Positions 24,807 through 34,074 of a stretch of DNA of 53,574 bases are shown here, piece by piece. The DNA lies in assembly GCA_017554235.1 (NCBI GenBank), contig JAFZIV010000018.1:1-53574 (forward strand), written 5' to 3'. The notes below the pieces were generated by a model that was not told the DNA's origin, did not search any database, and worked only from the letters and a program-made list of their open reading frames with translations. A program made the translations under genes and the position numbers. The DNA comes from Selenomonadaceae bacterium (GTDB lineage: Bacteria > Bacillota > Negativicutes > Selenomonadales > Selenomonadaceae). The first letter of the stretch is position 1; each line of letters starts with the position of its first letter.

Positions 24807-25237
24807 CTTTTCGCGATATGAAAACGGGCGACGCTATAACCGTTGAAGAAATTGAAAACAGAAGCTTTAAGTCGGCGTGGTCACTGCTCTCTTTTGTTTA
24901 CGAAGCAAAACGCGATGATTCTATTGCCATTGTTGGAGAAATTGACGGGCAAATTGTAGCTTATGCGTGCGTATGGATTAGTTTTGACGAGGCGGATGTT
25001 GCCAACATTGCGGTTGATGAACCGTTTCGCGGTCAAGGTATCGGTACAAAACTTTTTGAAGAAATTATTCGACGCGTTAAACTTATCGGGATAAAAGCTA
25101 TGACGCTTGAAGTTCGCCCAAGTAATTCGGCGGCGATTAAACTTTATGAAAATTTTGGCCTGCACATTGTCGGTCGGCGTAAAGGCTACTACGAAGACGG
25201 CGAAGACGCGCTCATTATGTGGAATACGAAGTTGTAG
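24785..25237 (+). CDS. rimI: Ribosomal protein S18 alanine N-acetyltransferase RimI
   Basis: 150 residues, one GNAT domain. RimI acetylates the N-terminus of ribosomal protein S18. Motifs: VANIAVDEPFRGQGIGTKLFEEIIRR holds the acetyl-CoA loop (R/Q-x-x-G-x-G), and LEVRPSNSAAIKLYENFGLHIVGRRKGYY is the RimI-typical end. Overlaps tsaB; the stop is followed at once by a GGGATAAGGGGATAG repeat. Confidence 0.92.
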   Translation: MGQTPQITFRDMKTGDAITVEEIENRSFKSAWSLLSFVYEAKRDDSIAIVGEIDGQIVAYACVWISFDEADVANIAVDEPFRGQGIGTKLFEEIIRRVKLIGIKAMTLEVRPSNSAAIKLYENFGLHIVGRRKGYYEDGEDALIMWNTKL

Positions 25238-25252
25238 GGATAAGGGGATAGA

Positions 25253-25984
25253 GTGTTGAATAGAATTGACGGAAGAAAAAATAACCAACTGCGCGAAATA
25301 TTTTTAGAGCGGCGTTTTCAAATACATCCTGCAGGTTCGGCAATTATTGAAGTCGGTAACACAAAAGTTATCTGCGCGGCGACGATTGAAGATAAAGTAC
25401 CGCCATTTTTGAAGGGCACCGGTACAGGCTGGATAACTGCAGAATATGCAATGTTGCCCGGTTCAACAGATCCGCGTGCTGTACGTAAATCTACAGGCAG
25501 AGCGGCTGAAATTCAACGACTGATTGGGCGTTCCCTCCGCGCAGTTACGGATTTATCGACATTCGGCGAAAGGACAATTACAGTTGACTGCGACGTATTA
25601 CAGGCGGACGGCGGAACACGTACAGCGTCGATAACCGGCGCATTTGTTGCTTTGGTTGAGGCTTTCACTACGATTTATGAAGAAGGAAAAATTTTTCCTG
25701 TCAAAGATTTTGTTGCGGCAATTTCAGCTGGCTTTACTCCTGAAGGCGAAACTATTTTAGATTTAAATTACGCTGAAGATTCAGAAGCACTTGCCGATTG
25801 CAACGTTGTAATGACGGGTGCTGGCGAATTTGTCGAAGTTCAAATTACCGGCGAAAAAAATTCTTTTTCCCGCGCAGATTTAAACGGAATTTTAGATTTA
25901 GCTGAAGTCGGTATAAAAAAACTTTTCGATATACAGAAAAATGCTCTCGGCGATTTAGCTTGGCACGTGGGGCAAATTGCGTAA
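25253..25984 (+). CDS. rph: Ribonuclease PH
   Basis: 243 residues. A phosphate-dependent 3' exoribonuclease that trims tRNA precursors. Family features: N-terminal [56 protein letters not shown] and [23 protein letters not shown]. Start GTG with an immediately following TTG as alternative. Runs in a series rimI-rph-rdgB-yfcE, the rph-rdgB pair being conserved in Firmicutes. Confidence 0.95.
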   Translation: MLNRIDGRKNNQLREIFLERRFQIHPAGSAIIEVGNTKVICAATIEDKVPPFLKGTGTGWITAEYAMLPGSTDPRAVRKSTGRAAEIQRLIGRSLRAVTDLSTFGERTITVDCDVLQADGGTRTASITGAFVALVEAFTTIYEEGKIFPVKDFVAAISAGFTPEGETILDLNYAEDSEALADCNVVMTGAGEFVEVQITGEKNSFSRADLNGILDLAEVGIKKLFDIQKNALGDLAWHVGQIA

Positions 25985-26006
25985 AAATTTATTGTGAGGT
26001 GAGATT

Positions 26007-26600
26007 ATGAAAAAAATTTTAATTGCTACAAAAAATGTCGGGAAGTTGCGCGAAATGACAGCGGCACTTTCGGAATTACCTGTAAAAGTTTTGTCATTAA
26101 CGGACTTTGAAAATTTGCCTGACGCCGTAGAGAACGGAAAAACTTTTGAAGATAACGCAAAAATTAAAGCAAAATTTTTTCATAAATTGACAGGGCTTGC
26201 GTGTATAGCGGACGATTCCGGCTTAGAAGTCGACGCTTTAAACGGTGCGCCCGGCGTAAATTCTGCACGGTATGCAGGTTATCACGCGGACGACGGAACT
26301 AACAATACAGTACTTTTAAATGAGTTAAAAAAAATTGGCGTTGAGGAGTCGCCCGCTGATTATCGTTGCGCGTTATGTTTTGTCGACAATGATGTAGAAA
26401 TTTTAACCGAAGGAAAAGTTGACGGTACAATAAAAATTTCTCCACGCGGTAATGGCGGTTTCGGTTACGATCCATATTTTTATCTTAGCAACGGAAAAAC
26501 TATGGCTGAACTCACTCCGACTGAAAAAGATTCCATAAGTCATCGCGGTGAAGCACTTAGAAAAATTATACCAATGTTGAGGAAATTATTTCCAAAATAA
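26007..26600 (+). CDS. rdgB: Non-canonical purine NTP pyrophosphatase (RdgB/HAM1)
   Basis: 197 residues, full length. The enzyme removes dITP and XTP from the nucleotide pool. Motifs: IATKNVGKLREM at the start, GLACIADDSGLEVDALNGAPGVNSARYAG in the middle and GGFGYDPYF then SHRGEAL at the end. Ribosome site GTGAGGTGAG. Directly follows rph. Confidence 0.95.
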   Translation: MKKILIATKNVGKLREMTAALSELPVKVLSLTDFENLPDAVENGKTFEDNAKIKAKFFHKLTGLACIADDSGLEVDALNGAPGVNSARYAGYHADDGTNNTVLLNELKKIGVEESPADYRCALCFVDNDVEILTEGKVDGTIKISPRGNGGFGYDPYFYLSNGKTMAELTPTEKDSISHRGEALRKIIPMLRKLFPK

Positions 26601-26627
26601 AAAAATAAACCTAAGGAGGGGGATTCT

Positions 26628-27110
26628 GTGTATATTGGATTGATAAGCGACACTCACGGAAGTTGGGGAGCGATTGATCAAGCAGTAAGTCTCGCGCAAA
26701 AAATGGATATGTGGTTGCATATGGGAGATTGCACGCCTGACGCGGATTATTTGCGCTCTCTGGTAAATGTGCCTGTCTACGGCGTCGCAGGAAATTGCGA
26801 TTGGCCTACGGGAGATATTTGCTACGAAAGAATTGTAGAAGTTGCCGAACACAAAATTTTTATGACGCACGGACATAATTACGGCGTCCGCTACACGCAA
26901 GAATATATTATGGAGGCGGCGGAATCGCAGGGCGCGGACATTGCAATTTACGGTCATACTCACATTGTCGAATACATTAGCGGTCCGCCGTTGATTCTTA
27001 ATCCCGGCAGTGCGGCGCGTCCACGTGACGATCAACGCGGTTCATTTATGATTATGGAACTCAACCATAACGTAGAACCGAAAGTTACTGTTGTGCGTAT
27101 GCGTCGCTAA
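26628..27110 (+). CDS. YfcE-family phosphodiesterase
   Basis: 160 residues of the MJ0936/YfcE metallophosphoesterase family, which hydrolyses phosphodiesters using two metals. Metal-binding motifs are all present: DTHG near residue 7, GDCTPD near 34, GNCD near 55, THGH and GHTH near 108. Physiological substrate not known. GTG start after AAGGAGGGGG. Its 3' end overlaps that of the convergent histidine-kinase gene by 26 bases. Confidence 0.9.
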   Translation: MYIGLISDTHGSWGAIDQAVSLAQKMDMWLHMGDCTPDADYLRSLVNVPVYGVAGNCDWPTGDICYERIVEVAEHKIFMTHGHNYGVRYTQEYIMEAAESQGADIAIYGHTHIVEYISGPPLILNPGSAARPRDDQRGSFMIMELNHNVEPKVTVVRMRR

Positions 27111-28530
27111 AATTTTTGTAAAGCATAACCGTCAACTTAAAAATATTTTCAGAAACTTTTATATCAATGTCGCCCAAATATTTTTGCGAACAACGACGAA
27201 TATTTTTCAGACCGAGTCCATGTAAATTTTTGTCAGACTTCGTTGTGGCAAAATCTTTTTCAAGTCCGCCGTTAAAATTATTCTCAACTTCAATAAAAAA
27301 TAAATTTCCGCGCATATACGACCGTATTGAAATAAATTTTTCTCTGTCAACTTTTGCGCAAGCCTCAATCGCATTTTCCAACGCATTATTTAAAATTATG
27401 CTGACATCATAAACATCAAAATTTTTAGGACAAGTAAAATTTGCGTCAAAGCGAATAAATTTTTTATTGGCGCGTTGCCGAGTTTGGTGCAAAATAATAT
27501 CGGTAATTGGATTGCCGGTCTTATCTGAAAAATTAAGACGCTCAACCGTTGCCGACATTCCGCGCAGATAATTTTCAAGTTCAACGTTACCTCTGACGCA
27601 AGCTGAAATATTTTCAATATGGTTGTGCAAATCGTGACGCAAGCCGCGAATATCGTCATAAATATTTTGTAGTTCCTCAATTTCGCGATGAACTTCAACT
27701 GCGCGGTTTTCCAAAAGTAAACGTTTTTGCTCTTCGTCCTTAAAATTAATCAGATTTTGGAACAGAATCACTGAAGAAATTATCACGCCCAAAAGTAGAC
27801 AGCTTACAATTGGCAATAACAAAATTGTTGCCGGTTCGCGCTCGTAAATTAAAAATGCCGCGCCGTTGTGTACGGAAAATGCAGTAAGTCTTACCGTCAA
27901 GTCGATAAACAGGACTGTTACGCACGGGAAGATTAAAAATAAACTGTCGCGAAATTTTAATTCATATTCACGCCGCGTAAAATTTTTTGCAATGACGTGC
28001 AGATAAAAAATCAAAATCGTAAGCTGAACTGCGCGGCAAATTGCCAGCACGATGAAAATTGCCACGCGGTTTATGATTTCCATTCTGAAAATTATATCGT
28101 TCGTCGAAGTCGGGTAAAGCGCGATTAATCGGTTAAAAATTTCTGTCCAAATTGGACTCCAAATGCTTAAAATCACGTGAGATAAAGGGCTTGCGATAAA
28201 GCGCAAAATTTCCCAACCGGCTACGAAACTTGCTACCGTAAAAATTTCTTTTGCCTTATCCTGTACGAAGAAAATTTTCTGCAACACGAATAAAATTAAA
28301 ATTTGCGGAAAAATTATTATGAATCTGTCATAAGGCGAAAGGTACGTTGTCAAATTGGATACGGCAACTTGTTCTATTGCATAAACGATTGACCAAATTA
28401 TTATTGACTTTCTACGATTTACGAATCTGTGCGGAAAAAATTTTTCGGCGTACATAAAGCTGATGACGCCGCCCGCAATGCTTACGATAAAATCTAAAAT
28501 TTCCAACTCAAACATTGACAAGCCCGCCAT
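27085..28530 (-). CDS. AgrC-type sensor histidine kinase (GHKL)
   Basis: 481 residues. Six to seven hydrophobic segments fill the first ~270 residues; then a coiled segment and the dimerisation helix with GLRHDLHNH (probable phosphorylated histidine), followed by the GHKL ATPase domain: SIILNNALENAIEACAK (N box) and HGLGLKNIRR (G box). Kinases of this kind usually sense peptide or membrane signals and pair with LytTR regulators. Start could be ATG at 28530 or 28515; either overlaps the regulator gene at 28508. Confidence 0.9.
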   Translation of the reverse strand: MAGLSMFELEILDFIVSIAGGVISFMYAEKFFPHRFVNRRKSIIIWSIVYAIEQVAVSNLTTYLSPYDRFIIIFPQILILFVLQKIFFVQDKAKEIFTVASFVAGWEILRFIASPLSHVILSIWSPIWTEIFNRLIALYPTSTNDIIFRMEIINRVAIFIVLAICRAVQLTILIFYLHVIAKNFTRREYELKFRDSLFLIFPCVTVLFIDLTVRLTAFSVHNGAAFLIYEREPATILLLPIVSCLLLGVIISSVILFQNLINFKDEEQKRLLLENRAVEVHREIEELQNIYDDIRGLRHDLHNHIENISACVRGNVELENYLRGMSATVERLNFSDKTGNPITDIILHQTRQRANKKFIRFDANFTCPKNFDVYDVSIILNNALENAIEACAKVDREKFISIRSYMRGNLFFIEVENNFNGGLEKDFATTKSDKNLHGLGLKNIRRCSQKYLGDIDIKVSENIFKLTVMLYKNFSDAYAQQ

Positions 28531-29227
28531 TCTGCGCGTAGCTTAAAAATGTTTTCACAAAGTCAGGAAATTTTTTCGCAGAAATAAAAATCTTCTCGCC
28601 GTTGCAAAGTTGAATCGTATCCGCATTGTACGCAGAAATTTTTGCAAGGTTGACGAGATAGCAACGATGACAGCGGAAAAAATTTTCGTTAAGCGCGACT
28701 TCGTAAGAGTCCATTTTGCCGTAAACTTCAAAGATTTCCGCCGCCGTATGAATGGCGACTTTTTTATTTTGGCTCTCAATGTACAGAATATCTTGCAGGA
28801 AAATTTTTTGCGTAATGCCGTTGACTTTGATGAGCAAAAATTTTTCGGCTTGACTGTGAATATTTTCAATTTCAGTTAAAGCTTGAGTTAAAACAGTAGA
28901 AAATTTCTGCGCGTCAATCGGCTTTAAAAGGTAGTGGAAGGCGTGAACGTCGAAGGCTTCGGACATATAATCGCCGTAGCCGGTCACGAAAATTAAAATA
29001 CTTTTTGGCGCGTTCAGAAGTTCCTGCCGACGACGAATCATTTTAGCCGCGTCAATGCCGCCTATACCTTTAACGTCAAGAAAATAAATTTCAAAATCAT
29101 CTTTAGCCGTCAGCAGAGCGTTTTTAGATTGAAAAGCAGAAATTTTTGCGTCGGGAAGTTGTCGCCGAATCAAATTTGAAATGTCCGCGCAGATTAATTT
29201 ATTGTCGTCGCAAATTGCAATGTTCAT
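28508..29227 (-). CDS. LytTR response regulator (AgrA-like)
   Basis: 239 residues. Receiver domain: acidic D7 and D8, phosphorylated D51 (FLD in YFLDVKGIGG), the conserved lysine in FHYLLKPID. The C-terminal LytTR DNA-binding domain begins about residue 140: LYIESQNKKVAIHT and FFRCHRCYLVNLAKI. LytTR regulators control secreted peptides, adhesins and toxins by binding pairs of direct repeats. It overlaps the kinase gene downstream. Whether it regulates the double-glycine peptides is unproven. Confidence 0.92.
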   Translation of the reverse strand: MNIAICDDNKLICADISNLIRRQLPDAKISAFQSKNALLTAKDDFEIYFLDVKGIGGIDAAKMIRRRQELLNAPKSILIFVTGYGDYMSEAFDVHAFHYLLKPIDAQKFSTVLTQALTEIENIHSQAEKFLLIKVNGITQKIFLQDILYIESQNKKVAIHTAAEIFEVYGKMDSYEVALNENFFRCHRCYLVNLAKISAYNADTIQLCNGEKIFISAKKFPDFVKTFLSYAQNGGLVNV

Positions 29228-29263
29228 ATTCTCATCTCAAAAATTTTTTGTGTGCATTGTATC

Positions 29264-29292
29264 ATAATATATCTTACTATAGCGAATTGCAA
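29264..29292 (-). promoter_or_regulatory. Promoter of the two-component operon
   Basis: On the minus strand TTGCAA, a 17-base spacer and TATTAT; it ends about 37 bases from the ATG of the response-regulator gene. Confidence 0.55.
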
Positions 29293-29329
29293 AATTGTTG
29301 CTAAAAAATTTTTTATTAAAGATTAATAC

Positions 29330-29357
29330 TTGTCACGGCGTAAAGGTAAGATATAAT
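29330..29357 (+). promoter_or_regulatory. Promoter of small-gene cluster
   Basis: TTGTCA at 29330-29335, 16-base spacer, TATAAT at 29352-29357, ahead of the first small gene at 29425. Confidence 0.6.
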
Positions 29358-29424
29358 TACGCTGAAAGGCTCGTCTGAACCGAATTAAAAAAATTGATAA
29401 ATCAACTTGAAGGAAGTATTTTTA

Positions 29425-29688
29425 ATGGATTATCACGAACCGGCAAAGCGAATCAACGAAAGGTTAAGAATTTCGCACACATTGAGTATATCTGATGCAA
29501 CCACAGAAGATAAAGAGCGAGATGACAAAGAATTTTTACTTTTGTGGAATGAACTTAATGGAATGGAGGAAAGAATGACAAATGAACAGTATAAAGAATT
29601 TAAAAATCTTTGTCCTTTTTTTGAATCCTTTTGTATGATTGCCGCCGGCATTGAATGGGACAAAAAACACGATATAAAGCGGTGGTGA
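29425..29688 (+). CDS. Small protein of unknown function
   Basis: 87 residues starting at the ATG after AAGGAAG; a longer frame from a TTG at 29407 would start before that ribosome site. Mostly acidic and hydrophilic, probably cytosolic, with MDYHEPAKRINERL at the start and CPFFESFCMIAAGIEWDKKHDIKRW at the end. No known motif recognised. The last 35 bases of its 3' region are repeated at 29897-29931. Confidence 0.6.
   Translation: MDYHEPAKRINERLRISHTLSISDATTEDKERDDKEFLLLWNELNGMEERMTNEQYKEFKNLCPFFESFCMIAAGIEWDKKHDIKRW
29652..29686 (+). repeat. 35-bp direct repeat, copy 1
   Basis: TGAATGGGACARAAAACACG followed by ATATAAAGCGGTGGT; matches 29897-29931 at 34 of 35 positions. Copy 1 codes for GIEWDKKHDIKRW in one frame. 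Confidence 0.8.
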
Positions 29689-29694
29689 TAATGA

Positions 29695-29922
29695 GTGGAA
29701 AAAGAAAAGATTTTTGGAAAAACTCCAAACGGCGGAGATTATTCCATAGCACTTTACATAAACGAAAAGGGAGATTTGGTAAAACCGAATGAAGCTACAA
29801 AAATTATTATTAAAGAATACACTAAAGACGGTAATTTGATACAAGAAACAATAGGTTTTACTAAAAAAATTTTTAGTACGGCGATTGAGTTGGGATTGAA
29901 TGGGACAGAAAACACGATATAA
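29695..29922 (+). CDS. Small protein of unknown function
   Basis: 75 residues from a GTG start, 6 bases after the previous stop. Sequence contains FGKTPNGGDYSIALYINEKGDLVKP and EYTKDGNLIQETIGFTKK, looking like a small beta-sheet domain. Its last codons lie inside copy 2 of the 35-bp repeat, read in a different frame from copy 1 (ending NGTENTI). GTG start has a GATAATGA region rather than a clear ribosome site. Function unknown. Confidence 0.5.
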   Translation: MEKEKIFGKTPNGGDYSIALYINEKGDLVKPNEATKIIIKEYTKDGNLIQETIGFTKKIFSTAIELGLNGTENTI

Positions 29923-29931
29923 AGCGGTGGT
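29897..29931 (+). repeat. 35-bp direct repeat, copy 2
   Basis: Second copy of the repeat at 29652, one mismatch; contains the stop codon of the gene at 29695. Confidence 0.8.
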
Positions 29932-29953
29932 AATCATTAGGAGATGACTGGTA

Positions 29954-30199
29954 GTGGAGTGGGTAGAAATTATTGAACAGACCGAAGAATATGTAAAAGT
30001 GAAGTATTACCCAGAACAGACAAAAGCTATTGGAGAATATGGCGTAGTTAAATATTTTTTTGATTCAGACAAATGGATTTTTGAGAAATTGGCTAACAGT
30101 TATGCTACAAGCTATGCTATGCACGCTTGTAATTTTGTTCGCCAACCTTATAAACACGGTGAAAAAATTCCTTTGTGCGGTATTGCGGCTTGGCACTGA
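29954..30199 (+). CDS. Small protein of unknown function
   Basis: 81 residues from GTG after AGGAGATGACTG. Aromatic-rich: WVEIIEQTEEYVKVKYYPEQTKAIGEYG, VKYFFDSDKWIFEKL and YAMHACNFVRQPY. No transmembrane segment or known motif. Its style resembles small immunity-type proteins, but that is only an impression. Confidence 0.5.
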   Translation: MEWVEIIEQTEEYVKVKYYPEQTKAIGEYGVVKYFFDSDKWIFEKLANSYATSYAMHACNFVRQPYKHGEKIPLCGIAAWH

Positions 30200-30303
30200 A
30201 ATTTAACGTGAAAGATAATCAGGAATTGTTGTTATGCAATGTTGAAAAAATATTTGCCGACAGTGGGTAAAATATTTGCAGAGATTATGGAGGAACTTTT
30301 AAG

Positions 30304-30516
30304 ATGAAAAATAGTTTAAGCGAATCCGAGAACGATCTTAATGAATTGATCCATAAATATTGTGAAACTTTTGGCGAGGGTTTGCCGTATATGGTCGGTG
30401 ATTGGTTAGACGAAGAAATAGAAGAATTAGTAAAAAATTGCTTGGAATCTGGCAAGCCTTATGAACTCGACGAAGAAACAAAAAAGTTAATGGCTAACCC
30501 TAAGGTTGACTTTTAA
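30304..30516 (+). CDS. Small acidic protein of unknown function
   Basis: 70 residues with ATG after a good GGAGG. Acidic: SESENDLNELIHKYCETFGEG and WLDEEIEELVKNCLESGKPYELDEETKKLM. Mostly helical. No known motif. Last of four small genes between the two-component operon and the S55 peptidase. Confidence 0.6.
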   Translation: MKNSLSESENDLNELIHKYCETFGEGLPYMVGDWLDEEIEELVKNCLESGKPYELDEETKKLMANPKVDF

Positions 30517-30873
30517 GCGTATACGGTAACCAGAAAAAATTTTTAAATCTGTGATTAGGTTGGCTGGAAAAGAAAAAATTGCGCGAAGAAGTGAAACAGA
30601 ATTATTACTTTGAAATAGGCTTGCAATATTAAACAAAGGGATTGCTACAAAAATTGACATTTCAGAATGTCTTTAAATAGCGATGATTTTTAATGGAACT
30701 TTTTGCTATAAACCCATTGGAAGTATTTTTTAGTTGACGGAAAAAAATTTGCGTGATACACTTCAATATATTTTGGTAGGTAAATTTTTTCTGTTTTCTT
30801 TCAAAAAAATTTTCTACACCAAAATCTGAAATTTTAGTGTGTCAAAAAACTTCCAAGAAACGGAGTGAAAAAT
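30517..30873. other. Intergenic region before the S55 peptidase gene
   Basis: About 350 bases without a convincing gene. It holds a likely promoter at 30734 and an imperfect ACAC-AAAAT/ATTTT-GTGT inverted repeat near 30815-30840. Nothing else stands out. Confidence 0.5.
30734..30762 (+). promoter_or_regulatory. Promoter of S55 peptidase gene
   Basis: TTGACG at 30734-30739, 17-base spacer, TACACT at 30757-30762 with an extended TGA before it. Confidence 0.6.
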
Positions 30874-32613
30874 TTGCGAAGTTTGTTTCAGAAATTATTC
30901 CTGTTTATCCTAACAATCTTGCTGATTCCGCAAACTGCTTTAGCAATGGCGGAGATTATGCCGTTGAATCAAATTAAAAGCGGGATGAATGGCATTGGCT
31001 ACACCATTATTGATAATACGGGACAAATAAAACCGTTTAACGTCGAAATTGTCGGAGTTACTGAAAACGGCAAAGGCTCTGCCTCAATGATAATGGCGCG
31101 GGCGTCCGGCGATTTGATTAAACAGACTGGCGGCGTTCTTCAAGGGATGAGCGGAAGTCCTATCTACGTTGACGGTAAACTTATCGGCGCACTTGCAATA
31201 GGTTATAAAGAGATGAGCCCTTATACATTTTTTATCACGCCTATTGAAAGTATGGTAAGACTTTGGGATTTGCCCGACAAACGTGCTAACGACAGACTTG
31301 CGCAATTAACCGAGAAAAAAGATTCTGAAGAAGAAAAATCCTTAATATTTTTCAGCGGCTTTGACAACAATAGTTTGAATTTCTTAAAAAATGAATTGTC
31401 ACCATTAGGTTTCAAAGATTTTTTTGCCGCACCTGCCGCAGGTTCAAAAACGATTATCAAACATAATGCGTCACTTGTACCGGGCGCGGCTATGGGCGTT
31501 GCGATTGTCTACGGAGACTTTACGGTTGGCGCAACGGGAACTGTTACCGCCGTCGACAATGAAAACATTTTGGGATTTGGTCACGCCTTCGCTCATGCAG
31601 GTAACGTAAATTTTTTTATGACTGATTCATCTGTTTTAGGCTCTATCAGCGGTGCTAATGGTGCCGGTATGCGCATTGCCAGCGTAGGAAATATTATTGG
31701 GCGAATTAATCAGGATCGCGAAGCGGGAATATCAGGTGTTCTCGGCAAATTCCCTACTGTTGTACCTATAAGTGTTCGCGTCAAGAATAACGCACTTAAC
31801 ACTGATGAAACTTACAGGGCGTCGATTGCTTACAATGAAAGTTTGATTCCTAAACTTGGCGCGGCTATCACCTATGCCGCCTTAAGTAAATCAGCAGATT
31901 GTCTTGAAGATTCCACCGTAAACATAAGTTTTAACATAAAAACCAATGTCACTGAAAACGGTACAATTTCGCGGCAAAATATGTTTTATCATGACACGGA
32001 CGTTGGACAGGTTTCCATAATTGAAATTTTACAAGCACTTACCCTTATTTGCTCCAACGTAACGGAAGAATCTGACATTTACGACATTGAAGTTAATGCG
32101 GAAATCAATGGCGGGCGTCAATCTGCGTCGCTGGTATCCGCAGTTCCCGATAAAAAAACAGTTAAGCCCGGCGAAACGGTTAGATTTACTGTAACACTTC
32201 AACCTTATAGAAAACCGACTGAAACAATTATAATTCCCTACACCATACCGATTACGGCACGTGAAGGAAATTTTACATTGAATATTCACAGCGGCGGGCT
32301 TACACAGACCACGACAAATAATTCCGGCAGTGGTATAGTTCCTTCGACTGAACCACCTGCTAAAGAATATGAACGCCGAATCAAAAATTTTCTTAATATG
32401 AACAGCAATAATCAAATTGTAATTGAACCTACTGCAAATCCCTCTCCTAAATCTGAAAAGGAACGTAAAGCTGAACTTGAACGCGTGCAAAGGGCGCAGG
32501 AACGTCTTAAACGACTTGGCAAAAATACAAATGTTCCGCCGCTTCAAAAATTTGACAGCAACTATATCATTGACAACGTGATACAAGCTAGCGTCAATGT
32601 TGGAAAGATTTAG
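30874..32613 (+). CDS. SpoIVB-type S55 peptidase domain protein
   Basis: 579 residues from TTG, preceded by GGAG 8 bases upstream; GTG at 30865 lies within that ribosome site and is a weaker choice. A hydrophobic signal segment (FLFILTILLIPQTALA) is followed by the S55 domain: MPLNQIKSGMNGIGYTII, then GGVLQGMSGSPIYVDGKLIGAL, where the serine in GMSGSP matches the SpoIVB nucleophile. Later sequence ILGFGHAFAHAGNVNFFMTDS is also S55-type. The C-terminal part (after about 480) is rich in Ser/Thr/Pro and charged helix. SpoIVB cleaves sporulation factors; here its role outside sporulation is unknown. Precedes murA. Confidence 0.82.
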   Translation: MRSLFQKLFLFILTILLIPQTALAMAEIMPLNQIKSGMNGIGYTIIDNTGQIKPFNVEIVGVTENGKGSASMIMARASGDLIKQTGGVLQGMSGSPIYVDGKLIGALAIGYKEMSPYTFFITPIESMVRLWDLPDKRANDRLAQLTEKKDSEEEKSLIFFSGFDNNSLNFLKNELSPLGFKDFFAAPAAGSKTIIKHNASLVPGAAMGVAIVYGDFTVGATGTVTAVDNENILGFGHAFAHAGNVNFFMTDSSVLGSISGANGAGMRIASVGNIIGRINQDREAGISGVLGKFPTVVPISVRVKNNALNTDETYRASIAYNESLIPKLGAAITYAALSKSADCLEDSTVNISFNIKTNVTENGTISRQNMFYHDTDVGQVSIIEILQALTLICSNVTEESDIYDIEVNAEINGGRQSASLVSAVPDKKTVKPGETVRFTVTLQPYRKPTETIIIPYTIPITAREGNFTLNIHSGGLTQTTTNNSGSGIVPSTEPPAKEYERRIKNFLNMNSNNQIVIEPTANPSPKSEKERKAELERVQRAQERLKRLGKNTNVPPLQKFDSNYIIDNVIQASVNVGKI

Positions 32614-32652
32614 TGAAATTCCTACAAGCTAAACTGAAGGGAGATTAAAAGT

Positions 32653-33918
32653 TTGGAAAGACTTATTATAAATGGCGGAAATAGATTAAGCGGAACAGTT
32701 AAAATAAGCGGCGCGAAAAATGCAGTGTTGCCCGTAATTGCGGCTACACTTCTCGGACAGGACAAAGCTACTTGCCTTGATGAAGTTCCCGCGCTTGAAG
32801 ATGTTAAAACTATAAGCGACGTTTTGAGAAATCTGGGAGTAGAAGTTCATCACGACGTTGAAAACCATAAACTTTACGTTGACGCATCGGATATAAAAAA
32901 TGTTACGGCACCTTACGATTTAGTTAGAAAAATGCGGGCATCATTTCTGATAATGGGACCGCTTTTGGCGCGTCTCGGCGAAGCAAAAATTTCATTGCCG
33001 GGTGGTTGCGCGATTGGCACTCGTCCGATTGATTTACACTTAAAAGGATTTGAGGCATTAGGCGCGAAAATTTCCATAGGACACGGCGATATTTCGGCGG
33101 TTGCTCCTAACGGATTGAAAGGTTCAAGAATTTATCTTGACTTCCCGTCCGTCGGTGCTACTGAAAATATTTTAATGGCGGCGTCTATGGCGGAAGGTCA
33201 AACTATCATTGAAAATCCCGCGCAGGAGCCTGAAATTGTTGACTTGGCAAATTATTTGAACATTATGGGCGCGAAAATTCGCGGCGCAGGTACAAATGTC
33301 ATTAAGGTTGAAGGCTCGAAAAAATTAATTGCCCACGACTATACGATAATTCCTGACAGAATTGAGGCAGGAACTTATATGATAGCGGCGGCAATGACGC
33401 GGGGCGACGTTTACATTGCCAACGCGATTAGTGAACACCTTAAGCCCGTTATTGCAAAGTTGAAAGAAGCAGGCGTTGAAGTTATTGAAGACGTTGACGG
33501 CATAAGAGTTATTTGCAATTCTCGTCCGCGTTCAGTTGACATAAAAACTTTACCTTATCCCGGCTTTCCTACCGATATGCAGGCGCAATTTATGGCGTTG
33601 CAGACGATTTCCAACGGCACGAGTATGGTAACGGAAACTGTCTTTGAAAATAGATTTATGCACGTTGACGAATTGCGGCGTATGGGCGCGAAAATTAAAA
33701 TTGACGGACGAACGTCTGTCGTTGAAGGTCAAGAAAAGTTAATGGGTTGCCAAGTCAAGGCAACTGATTTACGCGCAGGTGCGGCGATTGTGCTTGCAGG
33801 ATTGGTTGCGGAAGGCGAAACTCAAGTCAGCTACATTCACCATATAGATCGCGGCTACGATAATCTTGTACAAAAACTTGTAAATCTCGGTGCTGATATT
33901 AGGCGCGTTGATAATTAG
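32653..33918 (+). CDS. murA: UDP-N-acetylglucosamine 1-carboxyvinyltransferase MurA
   Basis: 421 residues. First committed step of peptidoglycan synthesis, adding enolpyruvate to UDP-GlcNAc. N-terminus [17 protein letters not shown]; the fosfomycin-sensitive catalytic cysteine C119 sits in [13 protein letters not shown]; end motif [31 protein letters not shown]. Start is TTG after GGGAG. Its TAG stop is the first triplet of a heptamer repeat array. Confidence 0.96.
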   Translation: MERLIINGGNRLSGTVKISGAKNAVLPVIAATLLGQDKATCLDEVPALEDVKTISDVLRNLGVEVHHDVENHKLYVDASDIKNVTAPYDLVRKMRASFLIMGPLLARLGEAKISLPGGCAIGTRPIDLHLKGFEALGAKISIGHGDISAVAPNGLKGSRIYLDFPSVGATENILMAASMAEGQTIIENPAQEPEIVDLANYLNIMGAKIRGAGTNVIKVEGSKKLIAHDYTIIPDRIEAGTYMIAAAMTRGDVYIANAISEHLKPVIAKLKEAGVEVIEDVDGIRVICNSRPRSVDIKTLPYPGFPTDMQAQFMALQTISNGTSMVTETVFENRFMHVDELRRMGAKIKIDGRTSVVEGQEKLMGCQVKATDLRAGAAIVLAGLVAEGETQVSYIHHIDRGYDNLVQKLVNLGADIRRVDN

Positions 33919-34006
33919 TGGTCAGTAATCAGTGGTCAGTAGTCAGTGGTCAGTAATCAGTGGTCAGTGAAAAGTACTATTAACTATTCACTGACTACTA
34001 TTAACT
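33916..34006. repeat. Heptamer repeat array at murA stop
   Basis: Seven-base units AGTGGTC and AGTAATC or AGTAGTC repeat about eight times, then inverted copies (ACTATTAACTATTCACTGACTAC). The array starts at the TAG stop of murA. Confidence 0.75.
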
Positions 34007-34016
34007 AAAAAAAATT

Positions 34017-34049
34017 ACCTCCTCAAGAAATTTTTGGGGGAGGTTTTTT
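34017..34049 (+). terminator. Terminator after murA
   Basis: ACCTCC and GGAGGT arms around a CAAGAAATTTTTGG loop region, followed by TTTTTT. Confidence 0.75.
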
Positions 34050-34074
34050 AATTGATGAAAATTTTTATAAAGCT

